The translations under genes were made by a program, and so were the position numbers. Under the pieces are notes generated by a model. The model was not told where the DNA came from and did no database searches. It was given only the letters and a program-made list of their open reading frames with translations. From Branchiostoma floridae (taxonomy: Eukaryota; Chordata; Leptocardii; Amphioxiformes; Branchiostomatidae), in NCBI RefSeq assembly GCF_000003815.2, contig NC_049987.1:7940877-8004876 (forward strand): 64,000 nucleotides of DNA, read 5' to 3'. This document shows positions 43,401-55,901 of the stretch, one piece after another; the stretch's first letter is position 1, and each line of letters opens with the position of its first letter.

Positions 43401-45135
43401 AACTGGCACACAGCACATGACTGTTTGAAACTCTAAGTCTAATCAACAGCCGTGTTTGATTGATAGCCGGCGGTCCTTTGATGAAGTCGGCGAAAGGTGC
43501 GTTAGTTAGAAAATCTGCGTTTAGTTTTGATACGTAATTATAAGTTAGACAGTGGCGAGAATGATTATTTTCTCATCAATATTTCTCTTCAGAATTATTT
43601 GAACTTAATTGTACATCTAAACAATTGGCTTACCTGTGCAATGTTTATATGATTAATGATCAGTGTACTGAAATCATGTGTAACGTATGGCTCCTAGTCA
43701 ATAGATCAGCATTTTCTCTATAGTGACCACCTGTCTATAGTGGCCACATTTCCTAGTGCTGTTGTTGTTTGACATAAACTTTGAACATGTAAATTGTAAG
43801 TAACTTTAAACTGCCAGAGTTTCAGCCCAATAAAACACTCTCAGCGCCAGGGTATGAACAGACTGACCAGACAGACGAAAATAAATCCTCGAACAAGGTT
43901 CAATCGTATCTTCCGGGTCTGGCAGGAAGTTGTTAAACTAAAATAAGAATAGGCTCGATGGCTGATTGCATACAAAGTAAAACAGTTTAACAGTTTTACA
44001 GCTTGAAGAAAACAAACGCTCCTACAGTACCTGCACCTGCTTGATAATTATTAAATTGTATGCCCTACTTGAATAAAAAAAGTTCACTGCAATAATAAAT
44101 GTACCCACATCACAAGGAGCTTATACTTTTTTAAACTTACCTAGTTATCTTACTGAAAATTGTTAATGACATTACATGAAGTCATTCAACAATTTTCAGT
44201 CATGATGAAAATTTTCTGAATGGAAGGTGTGATTATTGTCATTTTCTGAAAAATAGAAGCAAGCTCTGTTTTTACCTGGAATCAATTCACAATACCAGTC
44301 CACTTTGGGGGATAATGTACTGTTAAGAGGATGTTCAATGTTGCGTGGGAAGGGGTATGGCTGAAATATGCTGTATTTGCTCTTAAGCAAATGTCGGCCT
44401 TTCTAGTTATTTGTTCGGTCTATCCTAGCGCTAAATCAAAATTTACCTGCCGACATTTGGTTCAGTGATAAAGACACACTTATACGATTATGAGCTTACC
44501 GTTAGAATAACAACAGTAAAAGTGAAGAGACCACAGACTCTCATTAAAATATGTAACGTTACCTTTTCAGGAAAGTGGTCGGTGTAGGCCATTTCATTGT
44601 GCGGTTCTATACAGAAGTTGGGTGGTTCGTTACTGGCAGTGTCCACAGAGGCAGCAAGGTTGTGGCGCACACTGGAGCCGCCTTGGTAACTGATCAACTT
44701 CAGCCCCAGGTTGGACATGAAGCGGGAGAAATCCTCGGGTGTGCTGAGGGGTAGCCCGCGGAACAGGACCGCGCCTTCGTTCTCCTTGTCCAGCAGGTCT
44801 TCGAGAACCTTGCGGGCCGGGACGGCGCACTCCTCGGGGGTACCGCCCCCCTGTCCGTCGGGCGTGAAGACGCGGGGGTACCCAGGTCTGGGCGGGGCCA
44901 GGAACTCCGGAAAGTTGGGGCTGTGAGATCCAGGGAGCCATGGTCTCCCACGGACTCGGACCGGCGGCTGGGCCTGTACCTCCGCTGGCCAGTCGACCTG
45001 CGTCTCGGCCAGGCTCACCCCGCTAGCTCTCGGAGCCGCCGCCTCTGTGCTGTAGGGAGCTCGGCACGACAAACGCACTGCAGCCCGAGAGCTGCGAAAG
45101 GCACCACGGAGCATACTGGTGACAGTAGCCATCAT
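37492..45135 (-). CDS. TauD/TfdA-family Fe(II)/2-oxoglutarate oxygenase, probably mitochondrial
   Basis: Five minus-strand exons: 45135-44563, 40633-40451, 39739-39613, 38784-38609 and 37620-37492. They join in frame to 395 residues. The N-terminus (MMATVTSMLRGAFRSSRAAV...RAPYS) is Arg/Ser-rich with no acidic residue, a good mitochondrial presequence. The catalytic domain resembles the clavaminate-synthase-like group (plant At3g21360 type): GAVLFRGLPLSTPEDF, then the metal pair in IEPHNEMAYT (His179, Glu181), LQPAAPGKGGETVLTD, and the distal His375 with Arg384 in KHARMSFTGERKLAIS for iron and 2-oxoglutarate. Substrate is unknown. Introns hold a 100-N gap, a minisatellite and a 163-bp tandem array. 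It differs from animal BBOX1/TMLHE, which carry an extra N-terminal zinc-binding domain. Confidence 0.85.
37625..39610. other. Introns 3-4 of the oxygenase gene, no additional gene
   Basis: Apart from exon 4 (38609-38784) nothing is supported. Two similar TTTTTGTCTGCCAG-containing segments at about 39150-39175 and 39240-39265 form a short local duplication. Confidence 0.5.
39970..40419. repeat. Minisatellite, ~14-16-bp unit GTGTATTTCTACAA
   Basis: About 28 variant units (GTGTATTTCTACAA, GTGTACTTCTAAAA) run through an intron of the oxygenase gene and stop about 30 bases from the donor of exon 2 (40451). The unit length gives open plus-strand frames that are repeat translation, not genes. Confidence 0.9.
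40634..41814. other. First intron of the oxygenase gene, (AT)-rich and (TTTC)n sequence
   Basis: It contains TA-rich runs at about 40738-40870 and a TTTC repeat at 41756-41780. No exon or bounded element is seen. Confidence 0.6.
41815..42545. repeat. 163-bp tandem array, 3-4 copies
   Basis: The phrase GGCYCCTGTACCYTGGTATT recurs at 41958, 42121, 42283 and 42446, a period of 162-163 bp. Each unit includes GAGCTGAAATTTGACA and TTTTTGACCAAAAAAGGACA. A diverged partial unit precedes the first. The minus-strand open frames across it are repeat translation. Confidence 0.88.
42719..42818. other. Assembly gap (100 N)
   Basis: Exactly 100 N, which usually marks a gap of unknown size. It is followed by GC-rich sequence with GGGTCC/GGGGCC repeats and a run of about 18 G near 42884-42902, a likely cause of the break. 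It lies in the large first intron of the oxygenase gene. Confidence 0.98.
42903..44562. other. First intron of the oxygenase gene, 5' part
   Basis: No supported exon. An 81-codon minus-strand frame at 43166-43411 (MCQLTANFMLRDVLHCLDLL...) lacks a recognisable family and splice context. Confidence 0.45.
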
Positions 45136-45985
45136 GCACAGGCCTACTACTAAGTCTTTACATATCCATGCGACCTTAGCGTCCGGCCAGGTGATTTTGT
45201 CTCATTACAATGCAAATGATATGCAAAGAGGTCACTTCAGTTCATATAACCAAACGGACCGTTACATGTCACTTGTATGAATTTAAAATGATTTACCCGT
45301 GACTATCAAGGTACCATACCAAATTTGATAATATTTGCATACATCACATCCATTGATGCTCGTGTCGAACCAATGACAATGAAAGCTCCTTGGTTATAGC
45401 AAGGAGGTTAAAAAAACACATATACCGTATGAGAGTATGATGATTTGAATACATGTAGAGAGTAGTTCCTGACTTTAATATGTCCCTTCTTCCCAACCAC
45501 AAAAGTTACCTACTCTGGAAGCAGCCTAAAAACATGTCAAAACAGCCGGAGTCGAACCTCTGCATGCAGAATAAGAGCTATAAAATTGTGACCATAGCTT
45601 GTCCAGAACGACGTATCAAAACCCCTGCAATGTGATAGAAAGTCGCTAGGGGCACAAATCTAATAAATTCGAGACCTTCCCACAAACAAGCATCCAGACT
45701 CTGCATCGCAGACTGTCCACCCAGGCCTTTACAGACACGCACACGAACGCTGCCGAAACCATATAAACTTTCATGGCGAAGGCAATTATCTTCAGGCCAG
45801 TGACGTTATTTGGCCATTAACTTTGATATGCACTGGCCCAACTAACGCCCCAACCCCGTGAAGTCATCTATAACTGAATTGGCTACCCAGGCGTCTGAAA
45901 ATAGACAAACAAACAAACTTTGGTCAACCTCAAAGTTCTCCAACATACTTAAGAAACCCGATCGAGAAGCCTTAGTTTTAAAGAG
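45136..45985. other. Upstream flank of the oxygenase gene
   Basis: No coding feature. The start of the oxygenase gene has no clear TATA box. A tRNA-like B-box is seen on the minus strand near 45550 but no tRNA fold. Confidence 0.45.
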
Positions 45986-45989
45986 GAAC

Positions 45990-47255
45990 AGGAAACGCTT
46001 CAGTCAATCGATCGAATAAAACACATTGAGTCAATTCTGAACTATGTACTCTCTGGTCTGGCCACTTGGTTCCAAACAAATCGTTTAACATTAAATGTAA
46101 CCAAGACTAAATGGATGTTATTTGGCACTGCTAACAGGTTAAAGCAAGCACAGTCCTTGACAGTCGAAATTGACCAAGAAATCATAGAAAGAGTTCATAC
46201 GTTCAAATATCTTGGTCTGTACCTTGACTCCCACCTGTCCTTTAATGAACATATAGACAAAGTTTGTAGTAAGGTGTCACAGAGGATTGGACAACTTAGA
46301 CGCCTCAGACACTGCCTGACTTTCAGTATTGCTGACATGTTGTACAAGACTATGATATTGCCTATTTTCGACTATTGTGACACTGTCTGGGGAACCTGTG
46401 GGGCCACCAAACAACGGCAACTACAAATACTACAAAACAGAGCGGCAAGGGTGGTGCTACAACGTAGGCAACGGGACATCAGCATTGTGAACCTCCACCA
46501 AACTCTCAACTGGAAATACCTGGCTGATAGGAGATTTGAGCACACGTGCATTATGGTTTTCAAATGTCTGACAGGCTTGGCACCAACATACCTATCCGCC
46601 ACATTTCAGCACAACTCTCGTATCCATACTTACAACACTAGGCAGACCACTAAACTACACCCACCAAGCTACACCACCACATGTGGACAAAAAACATTTG
46701 CATACTCTGGCACTAGCCAGTACAACAAACTAGCAGATAACATAAGAAACATCACAACACCAAAAGGCTTTAAAACAGCTCTGAAGAACACATGTATATC
46801 TGACCTCGAGTAATATTGGAACTTAGTATGGAAAAGCACCTTTGTCTCTGATGTGCCTTACTGTTTTAATTTCTTTGTTTGTTCAATCTTTACATATGAT
46901 TTACTATCCATACTTTGTAAATTTCAGTTTCATTAATTTTCGATTTACACATGATTTGATATATGATTTGACCTCTGACCTCCACTCCATCTCTTGACAT
47001 ATTGATTTTGACCTTGGAACGTTTTCGACATGAGTATGGACACTGATTATGTTTTGACGCACCGGTTTTATGTTTTCTGTACTGTATGTTGTCCCTGGGT
47101 GTTCAAAGTTTGACTGATTGTTACCACGTTTTTGTCCTGTATTTATTATTTCACATGTATGTTTGATTGGCCCCCTTGGAAATCAACTATGCACTGTTGT
47201 AGGGGCTACCCATCTGTTTCAAGATGAAATAAATAAATAAATAAATAAATAAATT
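45990..47255 (+). mobile_element. 3' fragment of a CR1/L2-like non-LTR retrotransposon with (AAAT)n tail
   Basis: A 232-codon frame (46115-46813), preceded by in-frame sequence (LSGLATWFQTNRLTLNVTKT), encodes the reverse-transcriptase thumb and C-terminal part of CR1/L2-group elements. Motifs are FKYLGLYLDSHLSF, CDTVWGTCG, QLQILQNRAARVVL, FKCLTGLAPTYL and TYNTRQTTK. The catalytic YADD is not in the retained part. About 410 bases of 3' UTR lead into an AAAT repeat at about 47228-47252. It is a 5'-truncated, inactive copy and belongs to a different family from the fragment at 9040. Confidence 0.88.
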
Positions 47256-47649
47256 AACAGAACCTCTTATAGAAAAAGTAGTGTGTGTTACGCAGAAGAA
47301 GTAAGTATGTCGCATGTTGGTGTATGTGGCACAGCCAAAATACATGTAGGTGAGTTGAGCAGGCAAAATATGTGTCGGAGTAGGCAAAATAGGTGTGTTG
47401 CCCGTTGTTCGTGTCGTAAACGGTACACCCGAAAGCGCTCAAAAGTCAAGACTGGTATTCCACTGATACCTACTGTCTAATGTAGTAGTAATGACTTTCT
47501 TTTTCCGGATAAAGCCCACATTCATGGTGAGGAATATTCTGGCTTTTTTCGTAGTGCGTCAGAGACGGTGACCTCGTCTTAATCCAAAGGATTATCCATA
47601 AAACATCGGCCATTAACCGTTGCCTGGTCAGCACCATGTAGAACCGGGC

Positions 47650-47785
47650 TAATCTCCAACCAGATCCACGGTGCGTAATGTATAGCATTAAACTTCCCGT
47701 TGCCCGTTTGACTCCCTTAGCCGACTACACTCCTTGGCCAGCTTTGATACTATCTTATGGCACCGTAGGATCTGCTTTGAGATTA
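47650..47785. mobile_element. 136-bp foldback MITE with perfect 9-bp target duplication
   Basis: It starts TAATCTCCAACCAGATCC and ends GGATCTGCTTTGAGATTA, flanked by GAACCGGGC at 47641-47649 and 47786-47794. Nine-base duplications are typical of Mutator-like elements (family knowledge). A related element lies at 51317-51482. Confidence 0.8.
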
Positions 47786-47799
47786 GAACCGGGCCTTTA

Positions 47800-48706
47800 T
47801 ACGTAGATAAACAGTTCCGCAGCTGTCTGCTTGCGGCAGAAAGGTCTTAAAAGTCGCCGCTTCTAATGTGGTGCTCTGAAGGGAGTTCCAATCTCCTATC
47901 GTCCTAGGTACTGAGAATAGAAGGAGCCTCCGCGGTACTAGGGCCTATTGTTGACCAGTTTAAGCTGTTGCCTATGAGCACGCCTTTACCTGGGAGGCGG
48001 TGGGACAAGTTTACCCTTAATAACAGCCTGATACTGCTGACCCGTGTTGGATTTTAACTCAATGGCCTATCCGTATGCAGATACTCTAGCCCCTCCAGTA
48101 GGTAATTTTAAACACCATATCAAAAACTCACAACGATTTGTAGAACAGGTCAAACTTAAAACTTCGTTCATCATCATATGACAGCACTTTTCCCTTCTGT
48201 AGAAAATTGCACCCGATATAACGAGAGCCGTAGCCCATATCGAAATTTGCGAACCAGCGCTCCAGAATTAAGCAAGCTACAACGAAATATTTTGGAGCTT
48301 GTTGCATCAAAGCGGGATTATGATAAATAAGGTATCATATATATGATACAAAGCATTCACAGAGATTTGACGACCGAAACCAAGTTTCCGAACCAGTTTA
48401 GTGTCTACTTCATAATTTTGCACGCAGCGATGGCAGGTGTTTTCTCAGCGGTCCGGAAATGTAGATTAGCCTCTAAGGTCCGACATATTTTCTTTTGTTG
48501 CAAACTTTCAACATGAAACAAATTATAACGCTCGCACTGTAGCGTTTTTCATAGTCAATGTTAACTAGTCTATATATTGCAGGAGTATCTGTAGCGCCGT
48601 GTCCAGATTTTTATCAAATAGGTGGATGAACGGAAAATGTCTTAAGTTGCTAAGAAAAGTTAGATGACGGCCACATATACTTATTCATAACGTGCAAAAA
48701 GTGATG
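47800..48706. other. Intergenic, no gene seen
   Basis: No exon, RNA gene or bounded element recognised on either strand. Confidence 0.45.
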
Positions 48707-48710
48707 TGTA

Positions 48711-49901
48711 TGTCACAGGAGAGATGTCGATCCAGTAGAATCGTCGAGTCTCCTAGGAGAGATCTCGATCGAAGCTGGTCCTAGGGCCAGCTCCGATCGG
48801 GGTCTCTCCTAGGAGAATCGGCGATTCTACTAGTATAGATTACGATTGGGGTCTCTCCTAGGGCCAACTCCGATCCAAACTCAAATGATGCTAAGATATT
48901 GGAAACAGACTGCGATCGGGATCTCTCCTATGAAAATCGGCGATTCTACTAGGAGAGACCCCGATCGGAGTTGGCCCTAGGACCAGCTCCGATCCAAACT
49001 CAAATGATACTTAGATATAGGAAACAGCAATACTTTTTATGATAAACAATGATTCTATTTAGTATTAATGCAAACCTACTTTAACTCATTAACAACTACA
49101 CACAAGCCTACTTGTGTCACTTCTACAATGTTCACTCAAGACAAATACAAGTCTGACTAGTGTCAGTAGTGAAATGTACTCAATAGGTGTGAAATAGTGA
49201 GTATTATCTTGAAACTCTACTTAATCTTTTGACACCTGTTTGAAGACTTTACAGTTGTTATTGTTCTTCCAGTTCTTCCAAAGCTGTGAAATTTGCATAC
49301 TGACACATTGATCGCCCGTTGGTGCCTTTCACACATTATAAGATTTTTGCCACTACTGTATCAGAAATGACTTTATCAGAAAACATACTCATTTACCATG
49401 AAAGTGATGCTATATACTATAGTCTACCTTGAGTAAAGTTGAAGAAGCGACCCTATTGTGGTAGTCTTGAGTGAACATTGTAGACACAAGTAGGCTTGTG
49501 TGTAGTTGTTAATGAGTTAGTAGGTTTGCATTAATACTAAATAAAATCATTGTTTATCATAAAAAGTATTGCTGTTTCCTATATCTTAGTATCATTTGAG
49601 TTTGGATCGGAGCTGGTCCTAGGGCCAACTCCGATCGGGGTCTCTCCTAGTAGAATCGCCGATTCTCCTAGGAGAGATCCTGATCGCAGATCCTGATCGC
49701 AGTCTGTATCCAATCTTCTAGCACTACCTGAGGTTGGGTCGGACTTGGCCCTAGGAGAGACTCCGATCGCAATTCGAACCAGTGGAATCGTCGATTCTCC
49801 TAGGAGAGACCCCGATCGGAGCTGGCCCTAGGACCAGCTCCGATCGAGATCTCTCCTAGGAGAATCGACGATTCTACTGGATCGACATCTCTCCTGTGAC
49901 A
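48711..49901. mobile_element. 1.19-kb foldback element built of nested palindromes, 4-bp duplication TGTA
   Basis: The ends are TGTCACAGGAGAGATGTCGA and its complement, flanked by TGTA at 48707-48710 and 49902-49905. The two arms (about 48711-49190 and 49420-49901) are inverted copies of each other almost throughout, for example TGATAAACAATGATT near 49040 against AATCATTGTTTATCA near 49545. Each arm starts with several alternating copies of CTCCTAGGAGAGA, CCCGATCGGAG and GGTCCTAGGRCC. No coding frame is present. A 230-bp single-copy centre separates the arms. Confidence 0.85.
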
Positions 49902-49905
49902 TGTA

Positions 49906-51310
49906 CATGAATATAGGCGGCGCTTCCACAGGCAGCCACTGTGGTACTCATGCGCCTCGCGCTCGGTCTAGGATTCCATCCTTTTAATGGTAACTACTGT
50001 GTTTGTAAGCCTCAAATGAGATTCCAGATATGTGCCAAGATTCGCGGACACGTTTGGGACAAAGTCTACTGGCTTTAAGCCTAATGTCTTATTTATTTTC
50101 CCATTTTTATAAGTTAGGAGTATAAACCCCATCAGAGCCTAATCTGCAGTACCGCTCCCGGCCGCGACCGCAAAAGTGACTAAGACGACTGCCAAATTGC
50201 CAAATTTCGGTCTTTTCGGGAATGGAGAAAGGGCGAAAGGCTCACAAAGGGGTTTAAATCTTTTAGACTTATTTGACCTTGATTTCGAAGATAAAGGACA
50301 ATACAGGTGTATTGCATGATTAAACACTCCGGTAGTAGGTCATAGAATGATATATAGAAATGTAAGAGGACGAATACACACTTTCTGTGAATTGATACTA
50401 GCACTCTCTACTGAATGGCTACAATCCTGACTTTGTGGACAAGACGACGTTGATTCAACCGATTCAACAGTGTTTTTGTCGGTTTGTTGATCAATAGATC
50501 CAATTTCTGTCAAAATATTGCAGGTTTTGTGGACAGCTCATTTTTTGTAATATGAATTTGAGCACCAAGGAGACCCGTGCTGATTTGTATTACACCGTCA
50601 TCTAAGAGATTTTCTAAAATCTTATACAATACGTTACCCCATGGAAGAGTAAATGTAAACGTAAATTTGTTCCGCCATCTCCGGAAACAATGCAACCTAC
50701 CTCCTGATGAAAATTGAAAAAGTCTTCAGATCTTTAGAATCTTTAGCTTTAGTGGTAAATCTTGAGATGTTTTGAGTCAATCTTGAGTATCTTGAAGTTT
50801 TTTATCATGTCTCAAGATTCTTTAAAAATATGTCAAAATTTTTTCCAGACATTTTCAAAACATCTTAAGACACTTTCAAAGTATCTCTTCTGAAACATGC
50901 TTCTGAAAAATCTCAAGATACATAATGTTTCATATCAAGATGTTTCTTTAAGTTGTAAAACGTCTAATTATAAAACGTCAGATTCATAATGCAATATTGA
51001 AAGAAATGTTGGAAGTTATTTCTAAGATTGATATTTAAGCAAACTTTATCTTCCTGCAGTTTTGTTAATAACTCATAGGGGGCCTCGTTACTCAATACTA
51101 GTATATCGGAGGTGTGCTGTGTTCACCCAAATAACGTCCTTGGTTCACCGCATGTGCTTGTAGTTCAACAATGAAGAACGTGGTACATGGCCTATTCCGT
51201 GTAATCAACAAAACGCTCACAAAAAATCTCAAACAGGTCACCTTTCTACTTTAAGAAACGCATGTCTTGTATTTTTGTCTTCATGATAACTGGATTAAAC
51301 ATCAACTATC
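49906..51310. other. Intergenic, no gene seen
   Basis: No supported gene. The region near 50740-50950 is rich in variants of TCTTGAGATGTTT and TCTCAAGAT, giving weak internal repeats. Confidence 0.45.
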
Positions 51311-51316
51311 GTAGGG

Positions 51317-51482
51317 TAATCTCCAAGCAGATCCAACAGTAGCATATGATGGTATCAAAAGCTGCCAGAGGAGTGAAGCTGGTATAGGAGTGTGCTTATT
51401 TAAATGTACATATCTAGGCTGACTACACTCCATGGCCAGTTTAGTACTATCTTATGTCATCATAGGATCTGCTTGGAGATTA
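51317..51482. mobile_element. Foldback MITE related to the 47650 element
   Basis: It starts TAATCTCCAAGCAGATCC and ends GGATCTGCTTGGAGATTA, a perfect 18-bp terminal inverted repeat. No target duplication is visible, so the outer ends may have changed or the two halves come from different copies. Confidence 0.65.
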
Positions 51483-54400
51483 TTCAGATCACCAGGTACG
51501 ATAATACTGCCACATCAATTAAATCTTGTTATACTTAAAGAGGTCTTCTCAAGATTGTCTCCAACACCTAAATATCTGTGCATACAAGTCAGGATCACTG
51601 ATACTGCATTGGAAAGGTTACATCCCTTTGAATAAAGTTTGTATTCTCCTTATGTGGTGGTATTATGGCCTGGTAGAATTATGGGAGTTGATGTCACACA
51701 TCTCCAGACTTTCATTCCATCTCTCAACCAGTTTTCCTAAGAACACAACATTCATACACTGAATTAATAAGGACACAATGAACCAGACACAGTGGATCTT
51801 TTACCATGTTTTATTATTTTTTTAGTTTAGTTTCCTTTGCTTAATTCTGTTGAACAGTACAACTTTAACAAACCTCATTCTTTACTGTACTAACTCAGGT
51901 GTGATCTTGTATAGATTCCTAGAAGACCAGGACTGGACTTAAGTTTGGATACAGATCTAGGTTCAGGATTCACAAACTTCCCATCATTTCAGCTGTAGGG
52001 TATAATAAATGTTGGCATCAGAGTGGTGATGAGTGAAGGGGTCAAAGGGAGGCAGGCAAAAGGGGAGGGGAGGTGACAAGAAATAAGGATTATACAGGCT
52101 TGGGTGAGGTGTGAAGTAATTTAAGTTACTGATGGTACGACAGGTAAGGAGATGGTGTGGATGAAGCATGGCAGACTGGCCACACATTTCCTCCTACACA
52201 GATTTGGACCTGCGTCCTAGAACTCTGGTTGGTGACTACAGAGGAGTTTCTGTGGTGCGCATTCATCAGTCTGCATAGGAGAATGGGCCAGAATGACCAA
52301 GGAGGTTTCATCTTGATAAAATCTCCTTGGAATGATAGAGAGAGAAACCAGACTGATGAAGAGGTGATATGAGCCCATATCATATGTAGGTAACATAAAA
52401 CAATTTGATCCGCCCAACCCATAGTCTGTTACTCCTACTGAAGCCAGTCCTGTTTACTTCTCTCCTACATAACTGTGACTTCTAACAAAATCCTACAGAG
52501 CTGCAGCAGGGTCAGCTCTTTATATACCAGGTCAACATCATCAATTTTTCCAAACGTTTGTATGGCACATTACCTTGTGAGTCAGGAAGTAATTTAACGT
52601 TTTACATGTATGTACTGAAAAATACTATGATACTAATTTTGCCAATATTTTCATACATCTTCAATGCACAACAATAACTTACAAAAAAAGTGATGTTTTT
52701 ATAACATACACAAATTCATGCATACAAAGTATTAAAGCAAACAGCATGGGAAAATCTTTCTCTACCATCTCTCTCTACATATATATAATATGTATATACA
52801 CCATTGATATACCGATTATTGGGCCCCAGAAGCACCGATTATCAGCAAGAAAACAACAGAGTGCCCAGAAACTCCATTCTTCCAACCAGACCAAGTACTA
52901 AATGTGATCAGAACCAAATCCATAATCTTTGTGTGCTTGAACTATTTCTTTTTACACTCAACATTAGGGCAAGGAGCTTTCCTCAATGTACACTATGTAA
53001 AATGTATGGATCGTGCGCCGGCATTGCATGCATCATTTTCAAAACAGTTTCCTACTAATTTTAAAGGCCTGGAAAACAAATTCATGAGCCCTACAATTAA
53101 ACAAGCATTCATGCCTTTACAATGGCCTGCACTTCTTGTTCCCTTAAGTCTTAAGAATTCTTAGTTATGTTACCTTAGTTACTCCAGATTAATGGACAAA
53201 TGTGATGACAGGTATATATGCATCAGTGAGTGTTAACTGTTCTTCCTGCACATCAGCCAGAGTTTCATAGAAGTTTCCTTTCTTCAGAACTTGACCTAAT
53301 AGAACATCTCTATTTCACTTCTCCAAGTACAAAGGACAGAAATGATCTGCCCACTGTAACAGTAGCATCACATTCAGATGTCTGATACAGACAGATGTCT
53401 GTTAAAAACCTTGCAGACCAAGATCTGTCTCACTGTGAAGACATTTCCTTCTAATTTAGTATTCCCTTCCACATGCATCTAAACGATGCACACATGTACA
53501 TACATGATTCAAATGGGTACTTTGAAAACGAACACATGACATGTGGATTTCTATGCACTTCTCAGTTGTGAACTCAACTTTTCACACCATGCTCCTTCAA
53601 ATGAAAATGTGGCATGTATCCTGCAGTGCCAATAGCCTTTATGAACTAGATTTCTATGTCAAATCCATGCACAAGGCTTTTTTTCTTTAAATTTTTATAA
53701 TTTACGTTGCTTTACAGATGAGAAACACCACATCCTCCTAGGCTTTAGTTCCCACATCTAGCATTAAGGATAAAAGCTCCTTGGCAGTACTCAGGTTAGG
53801 ATCTGTTACCCTGGAGCTCAGCCTTTTAAGGTTTGGTTTGTTCCCAACGGTCACTACCCCATCAGTGGACCAAAGCTATAGTGTCAAGGAATCCAGGCTA
53901 AGGACAGTTCCATCCATACAGGGTCTGACAACCAAGGAGCACATTCACCAGCACAGTTGCAAGCAGTCAGATCCTTGGAAAGTGCCATTTAGACTGTGAA
54001 AGGCAGATCAGAAACTCTTGTTTTTTCTGTCTCACCTTTGGGATTTTCTACTTCACAGTCTAAATTCTGACAGAATCTGATGTTACAAGTCAATCCCAAT
54101 ATGGAACAAGCTCTTGAGCACCTCTGCTTTCTCTTCACTTCGTTTGTTGTTCAAACCTTTCTTGAAGCTTATACTCCTGGCAACTAGAAACAATGTAAGG
54201 AGTGTGACGCTATCTCTGTATAGGGTCAGGTGTTCTGACTTTCAGAAGGGGAGTAGCATAATGTTTCCATCCACCTGTTCCAATATGCTGCCTGAAAAGT
54301 GAGACCCATCATATCAAAGTCTTTGCTACATGTGTAACATGAACCACCTTGGATCTGCATTAAGAACAATGCCAATTATTAATTACCCCACCTTCAAACA

Positions 54401-55896
54401 TATGCAGGTGGCAATTTGGTGTATGGATCCTCAGGAACTCTTATTCTTCAAAAGGTTTCAAGCAAATTCCAAATGTTCTCAAAGAGAAATCTTGAAATCT
54501 ACCAGAACTTGATGAAGCCAACAAGCTGGCCAATGACTGGCACTGCAACACAGCAAACTAACCTGCCTGGAGATCTAACATGGTTTGCCACTGGGAAAGG
54601 AAGGGTGTTCTCCTTAGTATTGGAAAATGTGCATCACATAACTAGGAAAGTTCAAACAATAGATAGACGTTGGTCTGCAGCACATTACAAATGTTTAGTA
54701 CCTTTTGTTTTCAAAATGTGTAGATCCAGGAGACCATGTGCAAGAGTTATGTTGCATGTTACAGCCATTATCGTGTGTTTGTTAAAGGGTCAAAGTTACT
54801 CCTCTTGTTGAAATTTTATCCTTGTTTCTTCACGCTACTTCCTACAGTCTTTTCTTCATGGTATTTGTAAAATTAGATATATTTTTTTTGTACTCTAGTC
54901 AACATTGAATATATCTTTTTCAATATTTTGCATATGGGCCACAAGCACATCACATACAGAGGCACAACTATGGTTAGCAGGCTGCTAGAAATACACGGAC
55001 CTTTTTACTTATAGATTTTTCATACAAAACGTGTGACAAGTAACTGTTTCACATCAATAGTTATGCCTGCCCAGCCCAGCCCATCCCATGTCTGCATACA
55101 AGTTAACTGGATTTTTTTTCTCACACTTTTTTTTGTTTGGACCTTGCAGATTTCAGTACTATCATCTCTGGACAAGCTGAGCTTCAGTTCAAACTTCAAA
55201 GCCAAAATACAATGAAGTTTCCAACAAGGCAACTGTAAGACACAAATAACCATCAGAATCCTTGTCATGTGAATATATGCTTAGTTTCTCTGTGCTTACA
55301 TTTCACCTTTTTCTAGTTTTGTCTATGATTATTAAGTCTTGCTGTGCTGGATTTTCCTACTCTCTGCAGTCTTAATTGGACTTCTTAACAGTCACCCAAC
55401 AATGCATGCTTGCATGTTGAGGGATTTATTTGTCCATAGCATGTCTTAGTGCAAAGTGAGTTTTGCAAGACTTAATGTTTCTTTGTTGTACTTCTTCTTG
55501 CACTTGTAATAGCTCTGTGGTCTACTTGGGAAGACATGCCTTGCTTGTCTACACTAACTGTTTCTGGTTGTTCACTACTGGCTATACTAAATCTGCACTT
55601 GGAGTATCAGAGGACGGCTAGTTAAAAGTCTGTACTTAGTTGTCAGAGCTTAGGACGGCACACACATCCACTACATCTAAGAAACAAATGGTGTTACCAT
55701 CAGTGGGATGGAAGGTAGCGGCGTCTGAAAGCTGAAAACCCAACCCATTGGTAATAACTAGCATTCCCTATCTCATGGCCACTTTGTACCATACAGGCAG
55801 GTGCTTTCCTTTTGTTTGTGTAGTATTTTGGAGAACCTGGTCGTCTGTCTTCAGACACTCTCCTTTACTCCCACACACTTTCAAACTTTCTGTCTC
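51483..55896. other. Non-coding region, possibly part of a long sestrin 3' UTR
   Basis: No exon or RNA gene is supported on either strand. The nearest upstream minus-strand gene is the sestrin, whose stop is at 58976. An AATAAA on the minus strand (plus TTTATT) lies at 51810-51815. A very long 3' UTR reaching it is possible but not shown by the sequence. Confidence 0.35.
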
Positions 55897-55901
55897 TATC
55901 C

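Noticed and set aside
43166-43411. 81-codon minus-strand frame in the oxygenase intron
   Set aside because: No family motif, no splice sites that fit the surrounding gene.
45541-45605. tRNA-like B-box on the minus strand
   Set aside because: GGTTCGACTCC is present but no matching A-box or cloverleaf can be drawn; at most a tRNA-derived remnant.
47281-47480. Coding frame near 47283-47480
   Set aside because: Low-complexity repeats of GGCAAAATAKGTGT explain the open frame.
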